DNA of 64,000 nucleotides from Pseudomonadota bacterium (GCA_021800795.1 JAJYYO010000003.1:62001-126000), one strand, 5' to 3'; shown: positions 37,392-48,600, counted from the stretch's first letter. Translations and numbers: made by a program. Notes: generated by a model from the sequence alone, not told the origin.

Positions 37392-38726
37392 ATGCTGCGT
37401 AATTTCCTCGAATCGACTTTTCTGCGCAATCTGATCTTCGTGCTGCTGCTGACGGGCATCGCGACTGGCCTGGGCTATCTGTCTTACCGCCACCCATTGC
37501 AACGCGACATCACTTTCAACGCCAGCAACAGCCTGGAACCTGCCAGCGTATCCGTCCTCAAACAGCTTGCCGGGCCGGTCAACATCACCGTTTATGCCAC
37601 CCTGCAGGACGCGCGTCTGGGCGACATACGCAAAATCATCAGCGAGTTTATTGGCTTGTATCAACGCTACAAACCCGATGTGAAACTGATATATATCGAC
37701 CCGGAAAAGGAACCTGAAAAAACCCGTGCCGCGCGCATCCAGCTCAACGGCGAAATGGTCGTCGAATACGCCGGACGCAGCGAACACCTTACCCTGATCA
37801 ACGAACAGACCCTCACCAGCACCCTGCTGCGCCTGGCGCATACCGCGAACCAGACTGTGACTTATCTGGACGGCGACGGCGAGCGCAAACTCGACGGGCA
37901 CGCGAACCACGACATGGGGCTGTATTTCGGTGCGAAACTCAAGGAAAACGGCTTCAAAATAAACAGCCTGAATCTGGCCATCGCGCAGGACGTCCCGATA
38001 AACACGCATGTACTGGTGGTCACCCAGCCGCAGATTGATCTGATGCCGGGTGAGGTTGACAAACTGCTGCGCTATGTCGAGCGCGGCGGCAACCTACTCT
38101 GGCTGATTGATGCCGAACCCTTGCACGGGCTGGAGCGCCTGGCTGAAAAGCTCGATCTGCAACTGCCGCCCGGCATCGTCATCGATCCTGCCGCCGCCGA
38201 TATGAACGTGCCCGCCAGCTGGTCGCTGGGCACAACCTATCCGCCGCACGCCATCACCAACGGCTTCAACCTGCTTACGGCCTACCCGGCAGCCCGTCCG
38301 CTGGTCTGGCATGAAAATCCGGGCTGGCGTCATCATATACTGGTCGATGTCACCGGCTGGATAAGCCCGGGCGGTCAGCCTGCCCCGGGCAAACAGCACG
38401 ACACATCCGCCCCCAACGTCATCGCGCTTGCGATGCAACGCAACATCAACGATGTGGAGCAGCGCATCGTGGTGGTCGGCAACGGCGCCTTCCTCGCCAA
38501 CAGCTTCGCCGGCAACGGCGGGAACGTGGATCTGGGGGTCAACATGGTGAACTGGCTGGCCCGCGATGAAAAACTCATCACCTTGCAACCGCGCGCGGCA
38601 AAGGACAGCAACATCGCGCTTTCCAGAACACAACTCACCATCATCAGCGCCACCTTTCTGTTCGGCGCGCCGCTGTTGCTGGGCGGATTCGGCACATACC
38701 TCTGGTGGGTGCGTCGCCGTACCTGA
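37392..38726 (+). CDS. GldG-family ABC auxiliary protein
   Basis: 444 residues. N-terminal membrane helix (about 12-32), large periplasmic ABC_transp_aux domain (residues 40-400; VTYLDGDGERKLDGH, NTHVLVVTQPQIDLMPGEV, NLLWLIDAEPLHGL) and a C-terminal helix (about 415-438). Three bases separate it from the permease. The trio resembles gliding-associated GldAFG systems, which are also found in non-gliding bacteria. Confidence 0.9.
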   Translation: MLRNFLESTFLRNLIFVLLLTGIATGLGYLSYRHPLQRDITFNASNSLEPASVSVLKQLAGPVNITVYATLQDARLGDIRKIISEFIGLYQRYKPDVKLIYIDPEKEPEKTRAARIQLNGEMVVEYAGRSEHLTLINEQTLTSTLLRLAHTANQTVTYLDGDGERKLDGHANHDMGLYFGAKLKENGFKINSLNLAIAQDVPINTHVLVVTQPQIDLMPGEVDKLLRYVERGGNLLWLIDAEPLHGLERLAEKLDLQLPPGIVIDPAAADMNVPASWSLGTTYPPHAITNGFNLLTAYPAARPLVWHENPGWRHHILVDVTGWISPGGQPAPGKQHDTSAPNVIALAMQRNINDVEQRIVVVGNGAFLANSFAGNGGNVDLGVNMVNWLARDEKLITLQPRAAKDSNIALSRTQLTIISATFLFGAPLLLGGFGTYLWWVRRRT

Positions 38727-38828
38727 ACGGCCGCGACGATAGGCTGGGGAACCAGCTCTTTTGGCGTAGTATAGTGCCTGACCGTAACACTCAGCCTCAT
38801 CGGATCGATCTTCAACCGGGATTTTCTC

Positions 38829-41800
38829 ATGACAACTGACTTGCAGACCGTCCTATCACGCTTGCGAGACGAACTCACCGCACAGATGCCTGAGGGCATT
38901 GCCGCGCTGCATGTCTTGCTGGATGCCGCCTCGCGAGGCGAGCCGGGCTCGCTCGAATCGCTGCGCCGCGCGACGCTCAATCTGGCCGACACCGCCCGCA
39001 CCCACGGGCTGATGAAGCTTGCCGAACTGGCGCGTGAACTGGAAAAAATCACCGCCTCTTCGACAGGCGACACACTGCATGCGCTTTGTGCCGTGCTTTC
39101 AGCAGAGGCCGCCCATCCTGCTTACCTGCCTATTCCGCCTACGATGAACAGCACCCTGTCTCGCATCCTGGTGTTGGGCAGCGATGCGCAGCATACGGAC
39201 TGGCTGCGTTGTGTGCTGGAGGATGAAGGTTATCAGGTCGTAGTGTCCAATGAACTCGCCGCCTTGCAAAGCGACAACTTGCCTGCCGCCATCATTATCG
39301 ACATGGTTTTTCCCGAAGACAGCGAAGCGTGCGCACCTGCCATCGCCTCCATGAAGCTGCCGGAATGCGCCTCCCTGCCCGTCATCTTTCTCTCGGCACG
39401 CCATGACATGGCGGCCAGACTTGCCGCGCATCGCGCGGGGGCGACCCGCTACCTGACCAAGCCGGTCGACCCGGCAGCGTTGTTGCAGATGATTTCCGCC
39501 TCTGCCTCACCGGCCCCAAAGCAGGCCTACCGTATATTGATTGTGGATGATTCAGCTTCGGAACTTGCCGCTCACGCGCATATGCTGCGCACGGTCGGCA
39601 TGGAAGTGCGCGAAGCGCTCAACCCGCTGGAGGTGCTCGACATGCTTGATGATTTTGCAGCCGAGGCACTGCTGCTGGATATGCGCATGCCGGAATGCAC
39701 GGGTCCCGAGCTTGCAGCCATCCTGCACGATGACCAGCGGCACGCCGCCATCCCGATAGTCTACCTGTCGGCGGACACCGATGTATCGAGGCAACTTTTG
39801 GCGCTGGACCGCGGCGGCGACCATTTTCTGGTCAAACCGGTCAATCCGGCGCATCTGATTTCTGTCATCACCCTGCATGCGCGACGCTACCGGCACAGCC
39901 TGGAACAGACAGCAGCCATGCAGTCGATACGCTATACGCAAGACCGCCAGCGGCAGGCTCTGGACGCTCACGCCATCATCAGCACCACCGATTTTGCCGG
40001 CAACATTCTCGAAGTCAACGATAAATTCTGCCGGCTCAGCGGTTATACCCGAGAGGAACTGCTGGGCAGCAATCATCGCATCGTCAACTCGGGTCGTCAC
40101 CCCGCCGCCTTCTTCAATGAATTGTGGAGCACCATTTCCAGCGGAAAAATATGGCAGGGGGAGATTTGCAACCGGGCAAAGGACGGGCACCTGTACTGGG
40201 TATCTTCCAGCATCGTACCCTTCCTCGATGAAAACGGCGTGCCTTACCGGTATATTTCCATACGCACCGATATTTCCAGGCTCAAGCAGCACGAAGAATC
40301 CTTGCGCAAAAACGAGATGCAGTTGCGCATGGTGCTGGACAACGCCGCAGATGCCGTGTACGTGGCAGGAATAAACGAGCGCTGGATCTACGTCAACGAC
40401 CGGGCCGTTGCATTGCTGGGTTACAGCCGTGAAGAACTGCTGGGCATGAGCATTTACGAACTGGTGCCTGCGGATTGGCGGGAAATTTACCGGAAACACT
40501 TCCAGGAAGTGCTGCTCGTCGATGGCATGATACATCAGGAAATCAGACTCATCAGGAAGGACGGTCGCAAGCTGGTGATCGAAATGAATGCAGCCATGCT
40601 GCCGGACGGCACGGTATATGGATCCTGCCGCGATATCGGCGCGCGCAAGGAAGCCGAGGCGATGATCAATGACGCCACATTGAAGATATACGACAGCGAA
40701 CAACGCCTGAATCAGGCGCAGAAAGTCGCGCATATCGGCAGTTTTGCATGGCATCCGCAGTCAGGGAAGCTGCAATGGTCGGACGAACACTTTCGCCTGT
40801 GGGGTTTGCAACCGCAATCGGCCACGCCGGATTACCAGCTCTTCCGCCAGGGGATACATCCCGAGGATGTCGCCAGGGTTGAACGTTTAACCGAGTTGGC
40901 GCTGGCGGGCGGCAGCGCATACGATTGCCTGCATCGGGTTCTCTGGCCGGACGGCAGCGAACACTATATCCATGGCATGGGTGAAGTGACATTCGATGCG
41001 GCCGGACAGCCCGCCCGGATGATAGGCACCGTACAGGATGTCAGCGAACTGAAACGGACGGAACAGGCACTGATCCAGGCCCGCGATGCCGCCGAATCCG
41101 CCAGCCGCGCCAAGAGCGAATTTCTGGCCAGCATGAGCCACGAGTTGCGCACACCGCTGAATGCGATACTGGGGTTTTCGCAGCTGTTCAGCATGGATGC
41201 GAAGTTGCCGCAGGAGACACGCGACAATGCCCGCGAGATCGAACGTGCCGGTGAACACCTGCTATCCCTGATCAACGACATGATAGATCTGGCTCGCATC
41301 GAATCGGGAAAGCTGGGACTCTCGCTGGAACCGGTACGGATAGGTAACGTACTGCAAAGCAGCCTGTCTATGGTGGAATCGCAGGCTCGCAACAGAGGCA
41401 TACAACTGACCGAAGCTGTCACTTCCGGCAAGGAAGCCACGGTGATGGCAGATCATGTCCGGCTGCGCCAGGTGCTGATCAATCTGCTCAGCAACGCGAT
41501 CAAGTACAACAGACCGCAAGGCACAGTTAAAGTAAACTGCATCCTCCATGAGGATCGGGTGCGCATCAGCGTAGTTGATAACGGCCCCGGCATTGCCGCC
41601 GATAAACAGGGGCGCATTTTCAATGCCTTCGACCGTCTTGGTGAAGAGCGCGGCGATGTGGAAGGAACCGGCATCGGTCTGGTGATCACCCAGCGCATCG
41701 TCGAAGCCATGAAGGGCGTCATCGGTTTCGAGAGCGCCGAAAAACAAGGCAGCACCTTCTGGGTCGAGTTCCCGCTTATCGACGAAACGCCCCACTGTCC

Positions 41801-42242
41801 GGCCGAACCGGCATCCGACGGTAGCACAGACAACCTCGCCCGCTTGCGGAAAACCCGCCCTATGGTGCTCTACATCGAGGACAACCCGATGAATTATCGT
41901 CTGATGCTGCAAATCTTCGACAAGCGGAAGCACCTGGAGCTGCGTCATGCCGGCACGGCTGAAGACGGTATAGCACAAGCGCAGACTCAGATGCCCGCGC
42001 TGATCATGATGGACATTAATCTGCCTGGCATGGATGGCTATGCCGCATTGAAGCGGCTCAAATCCGACGCTCGTACCGCGCACATCCCGGTCATTGCAGT
42101 CACCGCCAATGCCATGAAAGGCGACGAAAATAAAGGCATCGAATCGGGCTTTCTGCATTACCTGACCAAACCGCTTAATCTGCCGAATTTTCTGACCATT
42201 CTCGATGAAATATTCAAGGCTGATGATGAACCGCACCCATAG
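38829..42242 (+). CDS. Large soluble hybrid histidine kinase (degenerate Hpt-REC-REC-PAS x3-HK-REC)
   Basis: 1137 residues, no membrane span. Order: a helical Hpt-like bundle (1-100) in which the phosphorylatable His is replaced (LNLADTARTHGL); REC1 with Asp158/Lys211; REC2 with Asp284/Lys336; PAS domains at about 375-485, 495-605 and 630-740; HisKA with His771 ([15 protein letters not shown]); HATPase with DNGPGIAA and GTGIGL; and REC3 with Asp1062. It overlaps the next kinase gene, so the two are made together and may form one phosphorelay. Confidence 0.92.
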   Translation: MTTDLQTVLSRLRDELTAQMPEGIAALHVLLDAASRGEPGSLESLRRATLNLADTARTHGLMKLAELARELEKITASSTGDTLHALCAVLSAEAAHPAYLPIPPTMNSTLSRILVLGSDAQHTDWLRCVLEDEGYQVVVSNELAALQSDNLPAAIIIDMVFPEDSEACAPAIASMKLPECASLPVIFLSARHDMAARLAAHRAGATRYLTKPVDPAALLQMISASASPAPKQAYRILIVDDSASELAAHAHMLRTVGMEVREALNPLEVLDMLDDFAAEALLLDMRMPECTGPELAAILHDDQRHAAIPIVYLSADTDVSRQLLALDRGGDHFLVKPVNPAHLISVITLHARRYRHSLEQTAAMQSIRYTQDRQRQALDAHAIISTTDFAGNILEVNDKFCRLSGYTREELLGSNHRIVNSGRHPAAFFNELWSTISSGKIWQGEICNRAKDGHLYWVSSSIVPFLDENGVPYRYISIRTDISRLKQHEESLRKNEMQLRMVLDNAADAVYVAGINERWIYVNDRAVALLGYSREELLGMSIYELVPADWREIYRKHFQEVLLVDGMIHQEIRLIRKDGRKLVIEMNAAMLPDGTVYGSCRDIGARKEAEAMINDATLKIYDSEQRLNQAQKVAHIGSFAWHPQSGKLQWSDEHFRLWGLQPQSATPDYQLFRQGIHPEDVARVERLTELALAGGSAYDCLHRVLWPDGSEHYIHGMGEVTFDAAGQPARMIGTVQDVSELKRTEQALIQARDAAESASRAKSEFLASMSHELRTPLNAILGFSQLFSMDAKLPQETRDNAREIERAGEHLLSLINDMIDLARIESGKLGLSLEPVRIGNVLQSSLSMVESQARNRGIQLTEAVTSGKEATVMADHVRLRQVLINLLSNAIKYNRPQGTVKVNCILHEDRVRISVVDNGPGIAADKQGRIFNAFDRLGEERGDVEGTGIGLVITQRIVEAMKGVIGFESAEKQGSTFWVEFPLIDETPHCPAEPASDGSTDNLARLRKTRPMVLYIEDNPMNYRLMLQIFDKRKHLELRHAGTAEDGIAQAQTQMPALIMMDINLPGMDGYAALKRLKSDARTAHIPVIAVTANAMKGDENKGIESGFLHYLTKPLNLPNFLTILDEIFKADDEPHP

Positions 42243-45200
42243 GATCACCACCCGTTTGCTGATAGGTTTTTTACTGCTCTCGCCCCTGCCCCTGGGCGGT
42301 TTGTCCTGGTTTTATATGCAACAATTCGAGCAAACCCTGCATCAGGACGAACTGGAGAAATTTTCCGCCATTGCCGACAAAAAATACAATCAGATCAATA
42401 CTTATCTCAATGAACGACTCTCCGACAGCCGGATGTGGGCAGCGTCGCCGGTGCTGATTGAAGCGCTGCAAACATTTTCAACGCTGCACGAAAATGTCGA
42501 TTCACTCCTGCACCTTAGCCGCAAAAAATCCTATCAGGATTACATAGACACGCTGCGCCTGAAAGAATCGGGTTACCGCGATCTGATGCTCACCGACACC
42601 GCCGGCAGGGTGGTTTTCTCAACGCGACGCGAAGCCAATCCTGACAGCAATCTGAACAGCGAAACCGGACGCAACGAGCCGCTGACCATGGCACATCGTG
42701 CCGCCCTGAGCACAGGCGCGACGCAAATCACCCCGGCTTCTCTTTATCCGCCATCGGGCAACCGGTACGCAATTTTCATCGTTAGCCCTATCCTGAAAGC
42801 CGGGCAGACGATCGGTACGCTGGACCTGCAGCTGGATATCGGCCAGTTCGCTGCCGTCACCAGCGACGCCACGGGAATGGGCAAGACCGGCGCCACGATG
42901 ATAGCGCAACCGCAAGGCAAGAAAATCCTGTTCATCGGGCAGTCAGAACGTTTCCCGGACGGGAAATATTTTCATACTGTCTCACCCGACAAGTTGGGAA
43001 AACCCATGCAAGCCGCCCTGTCCGGCGTGTCCGGGCAGGGTCCAGGTGTTGACTATTCCGGGACGGAAGTCGTCGGAGCATGGCGCTATCTGCCCGCCCT
43101 GCACTGGGGTATGGTGGTCAAGGCAAATACGGCTGAGGCCTTCGCACCGCTTTACCGCCTGCAAAAATCCTTGGCGATCGCGCTGGCTTCCTCCTTGCTG
43201 CTGGCGGGCCTGGTAGCCGTGCTGTTCGGACGCACGCTGGTAGCGCCGATACGAAAACTGATCGCTGCGACCGGACAAATCGCTGAAGGCGACCTGAGCC
43301 ATCGCGCACCGGTGATCGGCTGGATGGAATTGCAGCAACTTGCGATTTCCTTCAACCGCATGGCCGAGCACTTGCAGACTTCCTATACAAAACTTGAAAC
43401 TCAGGTAGCGCGACGCACCGCCGACCTGGAAAAAGCGGAAGCCGCCAACCACAGCAAGAATCTGTTCCTGAGCAGCATGAGCCATGAGCTGCGCACGCCG
43501 CTCAACGCCATCCTGGGCTATGCCCAGTTGATGCAACTGGATACGGATTTGCCGGCTCAGGCAATCGAGAATGCAGGCGAGATCCATCGCGCAGGCGATC
43601 ATTTGCTGTCACTGCTCAATGACGTGCTCGATCTTGCACGCATCGAATCCGGAAACATGGAAATGCAGATCAGCACGATTGCGCTGTCCGATGTCGTGCG
43701 ACTATGCTGCACTCAAAACAGTCGGCTCGCCGCAAGCCGCAACATCACCCTGGTACGCGATGACAGCTGCAATCGCTTCAAAATCGATGCAGACAGCCAT
43801 CATCTGTTGCAGGTGTTGAACAATCTGCTCTCCAATGCCATCAAGTACAACCGCCAGGGCGGGCGTGTCACCCTGTCCGCTGAAGCAAGCGGTCATTGCA
43901 TACGGATTTTTGTGTCGGACACCGGCATCGGTATGACGCCCGAAGAGCAGAAGCAACTCTTTCAGCCGTTCAACCGTCTGGGTGCGGAAATGGGCGCTAT
44001 CGAAGGGGTGGGCATAGGACTTGCCGTCGCCCGACGATTAGTGGAGGCGATGCACGGGAGCATCGGCGTTGACAGCGAACCCGGCACAGGCAGCACCTTC
44101 CGGGTGGAATTGCCCGGCACGGCAATCCAAACCGCCAAACTGCCGCACATACTGGTGGTTGAAGATTATCTCCCGAACCGGAATGTGCTGCGCATGCAAT
44201 TGCAAACACTGGGCTGCAAGGTGGATATGGCCTCCAATGGCGCCGAAGCGCTGACCAAGTACCGCGCCACATCCTACGATCTCATCTTGTCCGATCTCAA
44301 TATGCCGGTGATGGACGGGCTTGCGCTTGCGTTGGCGGTGCGCGAAGACGAGAAGTCCAGCGGCAGACACATACCCATAATCGCCATCACCGCAGCCGCC
44401 GTCGATGCCGAACTGAAAAACTGCCGCACTGCGGGCATGGATGACACGCTGACCAAGCCGATTGCACTGGAAGGGTTGCGCAGCATGCTGGCGCGCTGGC
44501 TTGGAATGACATCCGTAACGTTCGGGCAAACGACCATAGCGGACGACAACGCGATACTGAATCTCGACCACCTCTACCACAATCTCGGAAAAATTGACCC
44601 GGCACAAGCGCAAAACCTGATTGCAACCTTTATCAGCGCGACCGGCGAAGGCCTTGCGCGCGCCGAATCGGGTGACAGTGCGGCCGTTTCGCGCGAAATG
44701 CACAAACAAAAATCCTCGGCCAGAACCGTAGGTGCGTTGCGTTACGCGCAACTGGCCGAGGCATTGGAACAACAAACCCGGGAAGAACAAACGATTTATA
44801 TCGAAGCATCCCTGACTGCCCTGCGGGCGGCTCTGCAAGAAGTGGCAGCCGCCGCCTGCAACCTGCACGAAACCCCCTTCGCCGGGCCTGTTGCGACGAC
44901 GAGCTTCACGACGCTGAAGTGCGTGCTGGTGATAGACGACGATCCGGTCGTCGTGCAACAGATGAGCAGCCTGCTCGCAACGCTGGGTGTACCCCTCGTG
45001 CTGAATGCCCGAAACGGACTGGAAGCCATGAAGGTACTGCTGGCAAACAAGGGCGGCATTGAATTGCTGCTGTGCGATCTCAACATGCCGGAAATGGATG
45101 GCGTTGAGCTGATACGAAATATCGGCAAAACCGGATTTGACGGAGGCGTCATCCTGATCAGCGGCGCTGACGAAAAAGTACTGGCTACCGTAAGCCGACT

Positions 45201-46107
45201 GGCAGGATTGCAGGGGTTATGCGTACTGGGACAATTACGAAAACCCGTGGTAGCCGCACAAATCGCACCTCTGCTTTCTCTGTCTTGCAAAGTGCCTGAC
45301 AGTGACCGGCCCGCCTTTGTCGCACCCGTTATCACGCAGGACGACATCATCGCCGGCATGGAGGGGGGCGAGTTCCTCGTCTGGCTACAACCCAAGGTGG
45401 TTTCATCCAGCCTGCGCACGGTAGGCGTGGAAGCGCTGGCGCGCTGGATTCGTCAGGACGGCAATTTTGTGCCGCCCGATATTTTCATTACCGTGGCCGA
45501 ACAGACTGGACTGATAGGAAAGTTATCGCAGATGTTGCTCGCCGCTGCATTAAACGAGGGAGCGAAGTTGCGCGTTGCGGGGTTTCCGTTGAAAATTGCC
45601 ATCAATCTTTCCGGTCGCTGGCTCAATGATCTGAGCCTGCCCGATTTTATCCTTGCCCGAACGCTGTCGGCGGGTCTTCAGGCTGAAGATGTCATCCTGG
45701 AAGTGACCGAAACCGGCGTACTGGAAGATCTGACCACCGCGCTGGACGTGTTGACCCGTTTACGCATCAAGGGATTCGGTTTGTCCATCGACGACTTTGG
45801 CATCGGCTATTCGTCCTTTGAACAACTGGGCCGCATACCGTTTACCGAAATGAAGCTGGATCGCAGCTTTGTCTCAAAAGGCAGCCAGGATGCAGCGGCT
45901 CGCGCAATACTGGAAAGCAGCATGGACATGGCACACAAGCTGGGTTTATCCACCGTCGCTGAAGGCGTCGAAACCGAGGCCGATCTCGAACTGATGCGCA
46001 CCCTGGGATGCGACCTGTTGCAGGGTTATTTGATCGCCAAGCCCATGCCGACAGCCGATCTGATAAACTGGCTGCATAAAAACTGCGCTGAAAATGGCGC
46101 AATGTGA
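42226..46107 (+). CDS. Membrane hybrid histidine kinase with REC-Hpt-REC-EAL output
   Basis: 1293 residues. Membrane spans at about 10-30 and 312-331 enclose a Cache-type periplasmic sensor; then HAMP, HisKA (His420), HATPase ([16 protein letters not shown]), REC (Asp690), Hpt (His826 in [13 protein letters not shown]), REC (Asp951) and a C-terminal EAL domain with E1069-[23 protein letters not shown] and EGVE all kept. It probably ties a phosphorelay directly to breakdown of cyclic di-GMP. ATG 42226, six bases after AAGG, overlaps the upstream gene by 17 bases. Confidence 0.92.
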   Translation: MNRTHRITTRLLIGFLLLSPLPLGGLSWFYMQQFEQTLHQDELEKFSAIADKKYNQINTYLNERLSDSRMWAASPVLIEALQTFSTLHENVDSLLHLSRKKSYQDYIDTLRLKESGYRDLMLTDTAGRVVFSTRREANPDSNLNSETGRNEPLTMAHRAALSTGATQITPASLYPPSGNRYAIFIVSPILKAGQTIGTLDLQLDIGQFAAVTSDATGMGKTGATMIAQPQGKKILFIGQSERFPDGKYFHTVSPDKLGKPMQAALSGVSGQGPGVDYSGTEVVGAWRYLPALHWGMVVKANTAEAFAPLYRLQKSLAIALASSLLLAGLVAVLFGRTLVAPIRKLIAATGQIAEGDLSHRAPVIGWMELQQLAISFNRMAEHLQTSYTKLETQVARRTADLEKAEAANHSKNLFLSSMSHELRTPLNAILGYAQLMQLDTDLPAQAIENAGEIHRAGDHLLSLLNDVLDLARIESGNMEMQISTIALSDVVRLCCTQNSRLAASRNITLVRDDSCNRFKIDADSHHLLQVLNNLLSNAIKYNRQGGRVTLSAEASGHCIRIFVSDTGIGMTPEEQKQLFQPFNRLGAEMGAIEGVGIGLAVARRLVEAMHGSIGVDSEPGTGSTFRVELPGTAIQTAKLPHILVVEDYLPNRNVLRMQLQTLGCKVDMASNGAEALTKYRATSYDLILSDLNMPVMDGLALALAVREDEKSSGRHIPIIAITAAAVDAELKNCRTAGMDDTLTKPIALEGLRSMLARWLGMTSVTFGQTTIADDNAILNLDHLYHNLGKIDPAQAQNLIATFISATGEGLARAESGDSAAVSREMHKQKSSARTVGALRYAQLAEALEQQTREEQTIYIEASLTALRAALQEVAAAACNLHETPFAGPVATTSFTTLKCVLVIDDDPVVVQQMSSLLATLGVPLVLNARNGLEAMKVLLANKGGIELLLCDLNMPEMDGVELIRNIGKTGFDGGVILISGADEKVLATVSRLAGLQGLCVLGQLRKPVVAAQIAPLLSLSCKVPDSDRPAFVAPVITQDDIIAGMEGGEFLVWLQPKVVSSSLRTVGVEALARWIRQDGNFVPPDIFITVAEQTGLIGKLSQMLLAAALNEGAKLRVAGFPLKIAINLSGRWLNDLSLPDFILARTLSAGLQAEDVILEVTETGVLEDLTTALDVLTRLRIKGFGLSIDDFGIGYSSFEQLGRIPFTEMKLDRSFVSKGSQDAAARAILESSMDMAHKLGLSTVAEGVETEADLELMRTLGCDLLQGYLIAKPMPTADLINWLHKNCAENGAM

Positions 46108-46134
46108 TCCAGCCAATTTTCGACACCGTTGATT

Positions 46135-47049
46135 ATGCCTGAACTACCCGAAGTGGAAACCACGCGGCGCGGCCTGTCGCCTCATCTTGAGGGCGCAACC
46201 ATCAGCGGCATGGCGATCCGCTGCGCCCGCCTGCGCTGGCCCATCCCCGAAGATATGCCTTTGCCGGGCCAGACCGTTCTTGCCCTCACGCGCCGCGCCA
46301 AATATCTGCTGCTAAGTTGCGGCAACGGCCATGGCGAAATAAATGAAACTCGCCATGTCCGTTTCCCTCACCCGAACCCTCTCCCGGAAGGAGAGGGAAC
46401 AAACGAATTGCTACGCGACTTTCACATTTCTGGCACGCTGATCCTGCATCTGGGCATGTCAGGCAGCCTGCGCATTCTGCCCGCTGACACACCAGCGGAG
46501 AAACACGAGCATTTCGATCTGGTTCTGGATAACGGTCTCCTGATGCGCTTGCGCGATCCGCGCCGCTTCGGAGCCGTGCTCTGGCATGCAGGCGATATAA
46601 ACACGCACCCGCTGCTGGCCCGTCTGGGCCCGGAACCCCTGGAAGACGGTTTTGATGCCCGCTATCTCTACCGGGTCACGCGAGGCCGCAACGTTGCCGT
46701 CAAGCAATTCATCATGGACAGCCAGGTGGTGGTCGGCGTGGGCAACATCTACGCCAGCGAAGCGCTGTTCAGCGCCGGGATCAGTCCGCAACAGATAGCC
46801 GGAAAACTCAGTCTGGCACGCTGCATCAAGCTGGTTGCAGCCATCCGTGCAACCCTGAATGCCGCCATTATCGCAGGCGGCAGCACATTGCGCGATTTCG
46901 TCAACAGTTCGGGAAATCCAGGCTACTTCCAGCAACAGCATTGGGTCTATGGCCGGGCGGGTGCACCCTGTCGCCGCTGTGATGCGCCGATCAGACAAAT
47001 CAAGCAGGGGCAGCGGTCAAGTTTTTATTGCATACATTGCCAGAAATAG
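46135..47049 (+). CDS. mutM: Formamidopyrimidine-DNA glycosylase with repeat-derived insertion
   Basis: 304 residues, about 30 longer than usual. N-terminal PELPEVE gives the catalytic Pro2/Glu3 and fixes the start at 46135. [31 protein letters not shown] and the zinc finger (CRRCDAPI...CIHCQK) are intact. Residues about 64-98, between strands of the N-terminal domain, come from a repeat ([17 protein letters not shown]) and have no counterpart in the family. The enzyme excises oxidised purines such as 8-oxoG. Confidence 0.95.
   Translation: MPELPEVETTRRGLSPHLEGATISGMAIRCARLRWPIPEDMPLPGQTVLALTRRAKYLLLSCGNGHGEINETRHVRFPHPNPLPEGEGTNELLRDFHISGTLILHLGMSGSLRILPADTPAEKHEHFDLVLDNGLLMRLRDPRRFGAVLWHAGDINTHPLLARLGPEPLEDGFDARYLYRVTRGRNVAVKQFIMDSQVVVGVGNIYASEALFSAGISPQQIAGKLSLARCIKLVAAIRATLNAAIIAGGSTLRDFVNSSGNPGYFQQQHWVYGRAGAPCRRCDAPIRQIKQGQRSSFYCIHCQK
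46363..46420 (+). repeat. Composite palindromic repeat, short copy, in frame inside mutM
   Basis: CCCTCACCCGAACCCTCTCC, then CGGAAGGAGAGGG and ACAAACGAATTGCTACGCGA. It equals the outer arms of copy A in rsxC without the middle segment. Confidence 0.8.
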
Positions 47050-47167
47050 GGCACACTCCAGCCTCAGTCAGGAAAAAATCCTATAAAATACTTACCACCT
47101 TGAAGTCAGACGACACGCTTTACTCCGAGGGATACAATGGACAAAAAAGATGGGATGCCGGCTTACC

Positions 47168-47239
47168 TGCCTGCGCGACTGGCTGATAAACCATATTCAA
47201 GTCGAAGACATGCAGCTGATCGAATTGGCGCGACATTAA
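47168..47239 (+). pseudogene. C-terminal remnant of a bacteriohemerythrin
   Basis: Frame 2 reads CLRDWLINHIQVEDMQLIEL then ARH and TAA, matching the last helix of bacteriohemerythrins (WLxxHIxxxD: His and Asp are iron ligands). A possible start MDKKDGMPAYL at 47137 is in another frame, with an A6 run between. It is a decayed gene end with no complete domain. Confidence 0.45.
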
Positions 47240-47246
47240 GGAGTCT

Positions 47247-47978
47247 TCACACCCTGACATAATCCCAACCCAGCAGCAGGCGTTTGTTGATTTCCTCCAG
47301 CGCCGATGATGCTATCACGGTGTTGGGAAACAGCTTGACTATGACGCCTGCCTTACGCAATTTACTGATCGACTGGTTGCACGCAAGAAAGGTCAGGTTC
47401 GGGTATTTAGCCTTCATCGACCTTAATCGCGCGGCATAGGGCGATACATCGGTACGCAATAAATTTACCCCGCTGTCATTGGCGATGATCGCCACCTGCA
47501 ACGGACGGTGCGTACGCCTGTAAGTTTCCAGCAGGTTCTCGGTCTCATCCAGCGCCGTCTTGAGCCTGACCGGATTGGAATTACTGACCTGAACGATGAT
47601 CTTGTCCGGTTCCGAGACAACCACACTGCCCTGTATAGTCTGTAGCAGACGCACCATTTTCGTGCCGCTTTTTGAATCCGCTCCGCCGGCAATCACCCAA
47701 CCGGATGCGCCGCCCGCCAGCAACAGAAGCAGGCAGGCCGCCAGCGATTGCATGCGCCGGAAATAGGAAGGCTGTTTTTTGGCGAACGACCCGGAACGGA
47801 CCGGCAACTGATGATACGCATGCCGCACCTTTTCCTTCAGGTCGCGCAACTCGCACACCTGCTCCTTAAGCGCCCCGTCATGTCCCAGCCTCTCGAACAA
47901 TTCACTTTTTTCGTCCGAATCCAGCTCGTTATCGACGAAGGAATTCAGATATTCAATCGAGATATTTTGATCGTTCAT
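47247..47978 (-). CDS. Membrane anti-sigma factor with periplasmic DsrE-like domain
   Basis: 243 residues. Residues 1-75 form a charged cytosolic part like anti-sigma N-termini (EYLNSFVDNELDSDEKSELF). One membrane span lies at about 79-98. The periplasmic part (128-243) has the DsrE pattern: LQVAIIANDSGVNLL, NLTFLACNQS with Cys200, and the ending GWDYVRV. The same pattern recurs in the secreted protein encoded at 48744. It starts within the sigma stop (TGATG) behind AGGAGGG, so the pair is co-translated. No zinc-finger HxxxCxxC is seen. Confidence 0.8.
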   Translation of the reverse strand: MNDQNISIEYLNSFVDNELDSDEKSELFERLGHDGALKEQVCELRDLKEKVRHAYHQLPVRSGSFAKKQPSYFRRMQSLAACLLLLLAGGASGWVIAGGADSKSGTKMVRLLQTIQGSVVVSEPDKIIVQVSNSNPVRLKTALDETENLLETYRRTHRPLQVAIIANDSGVNLLRTDVSPYAARLRSMKAKYPNLTFLACNQSISKLRKAGVIVKLFPNTVIASSALEEINKRLLLGWDYVRV

Positions 47979-48556
47979 CACACAACCCTCCTGATCGGAC
48001 TGACGTTGGCAGGCTGCGTTGGCGCAAGTTCCTTCAACAAGGTTTTCAACGCCTGACGTGCCCTGCACAAGCGACTCATGACCGTTCCGATAGGAATAGC
48101 CAGCACGCTCGCCACTTCCGTATATGAAAATTCTTCGAGATCCACCAGCATCAGCACCTGGCGTTGACCGACAGGCAGCCTGGCAACCGCATCCCGCACG
48201 CAGGAAACAATTTGCGACTGTTCATGCTCATGTTCCGGTGTAATGACATTCACACAGCCGCATTCTCCGAGTTTTTCGATATCGTCGAATTCGTCTATAT
48301 CCTCCATCTCCCTGTGCCTGCGAAAATGGTCGCGCCAGCAGTTAGCCAGAATACTGAACAGCCAGCCATTAAACAGCGCCGGGTCTCGCAACTGGTTGGC
48401 ATTTTTAAACGCCTTGGCCAGCGTATCCTGTACCAGATCATCGGCAAGCGCCGCGTTGTGACTCCAGGAAAAAGCCATCCTGTACAACCTGGGCCGGATT
48501 TGCTCCAGTTGTTCCTGGAAACTGTCTGTGCGGCAGAAAAGCGAGAGAATTTTCAT
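47978..48556 (-). CDS. ECF-type RNA polymerase sigma factor
   Basis: 192 residues: sigma region 2 (about 15-80: RLYRMAFSWSHNAALADDLVQDTLAKAF and GWLFSILANCWRDHFR) and region 4 (about 125-175: LPVGQRQVLMLVDLEEFSYTEVASVL, GTVMSRLCRARQAL). It is followed by its anti-sigma, with one-base overlap. The GGAATA-N16-CGTCTT motif upstream suggests self-activation. Confidence 0.93.
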   Translation of the reverse strand: MKILSLFCRTDSFQEQLEQIRPRLYRMAFSWSHNAALADDLVQDTLAKAFKNANQLRDPALFNGWLFSILANCWRDHFRRHREMEDIDEFDDIEKLGECGCVNVITPEHEHEQSQIVSCVRDAVARLPVGQRQVLMLVDLEEFSYTEVASVLAIPIGTVMSRLCRARQALKTLLKELAPTQPANVSPIRRVV

Positions 48557-48600
48557 TATTAGGTTTCACCAAAAGATCGGAACAAATTGCCGCTCACTGT

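Noticed and set aside
36951-38009. 352-codon open frame opposite the ABC genes
   Set aside because: Gln-rich antisense translation without a recognisable fold.
39552-40754. 400-codon open frame opposite the hybrid kinase
   Set aside because: Antisense shadow of REC and PAS coding sequence.
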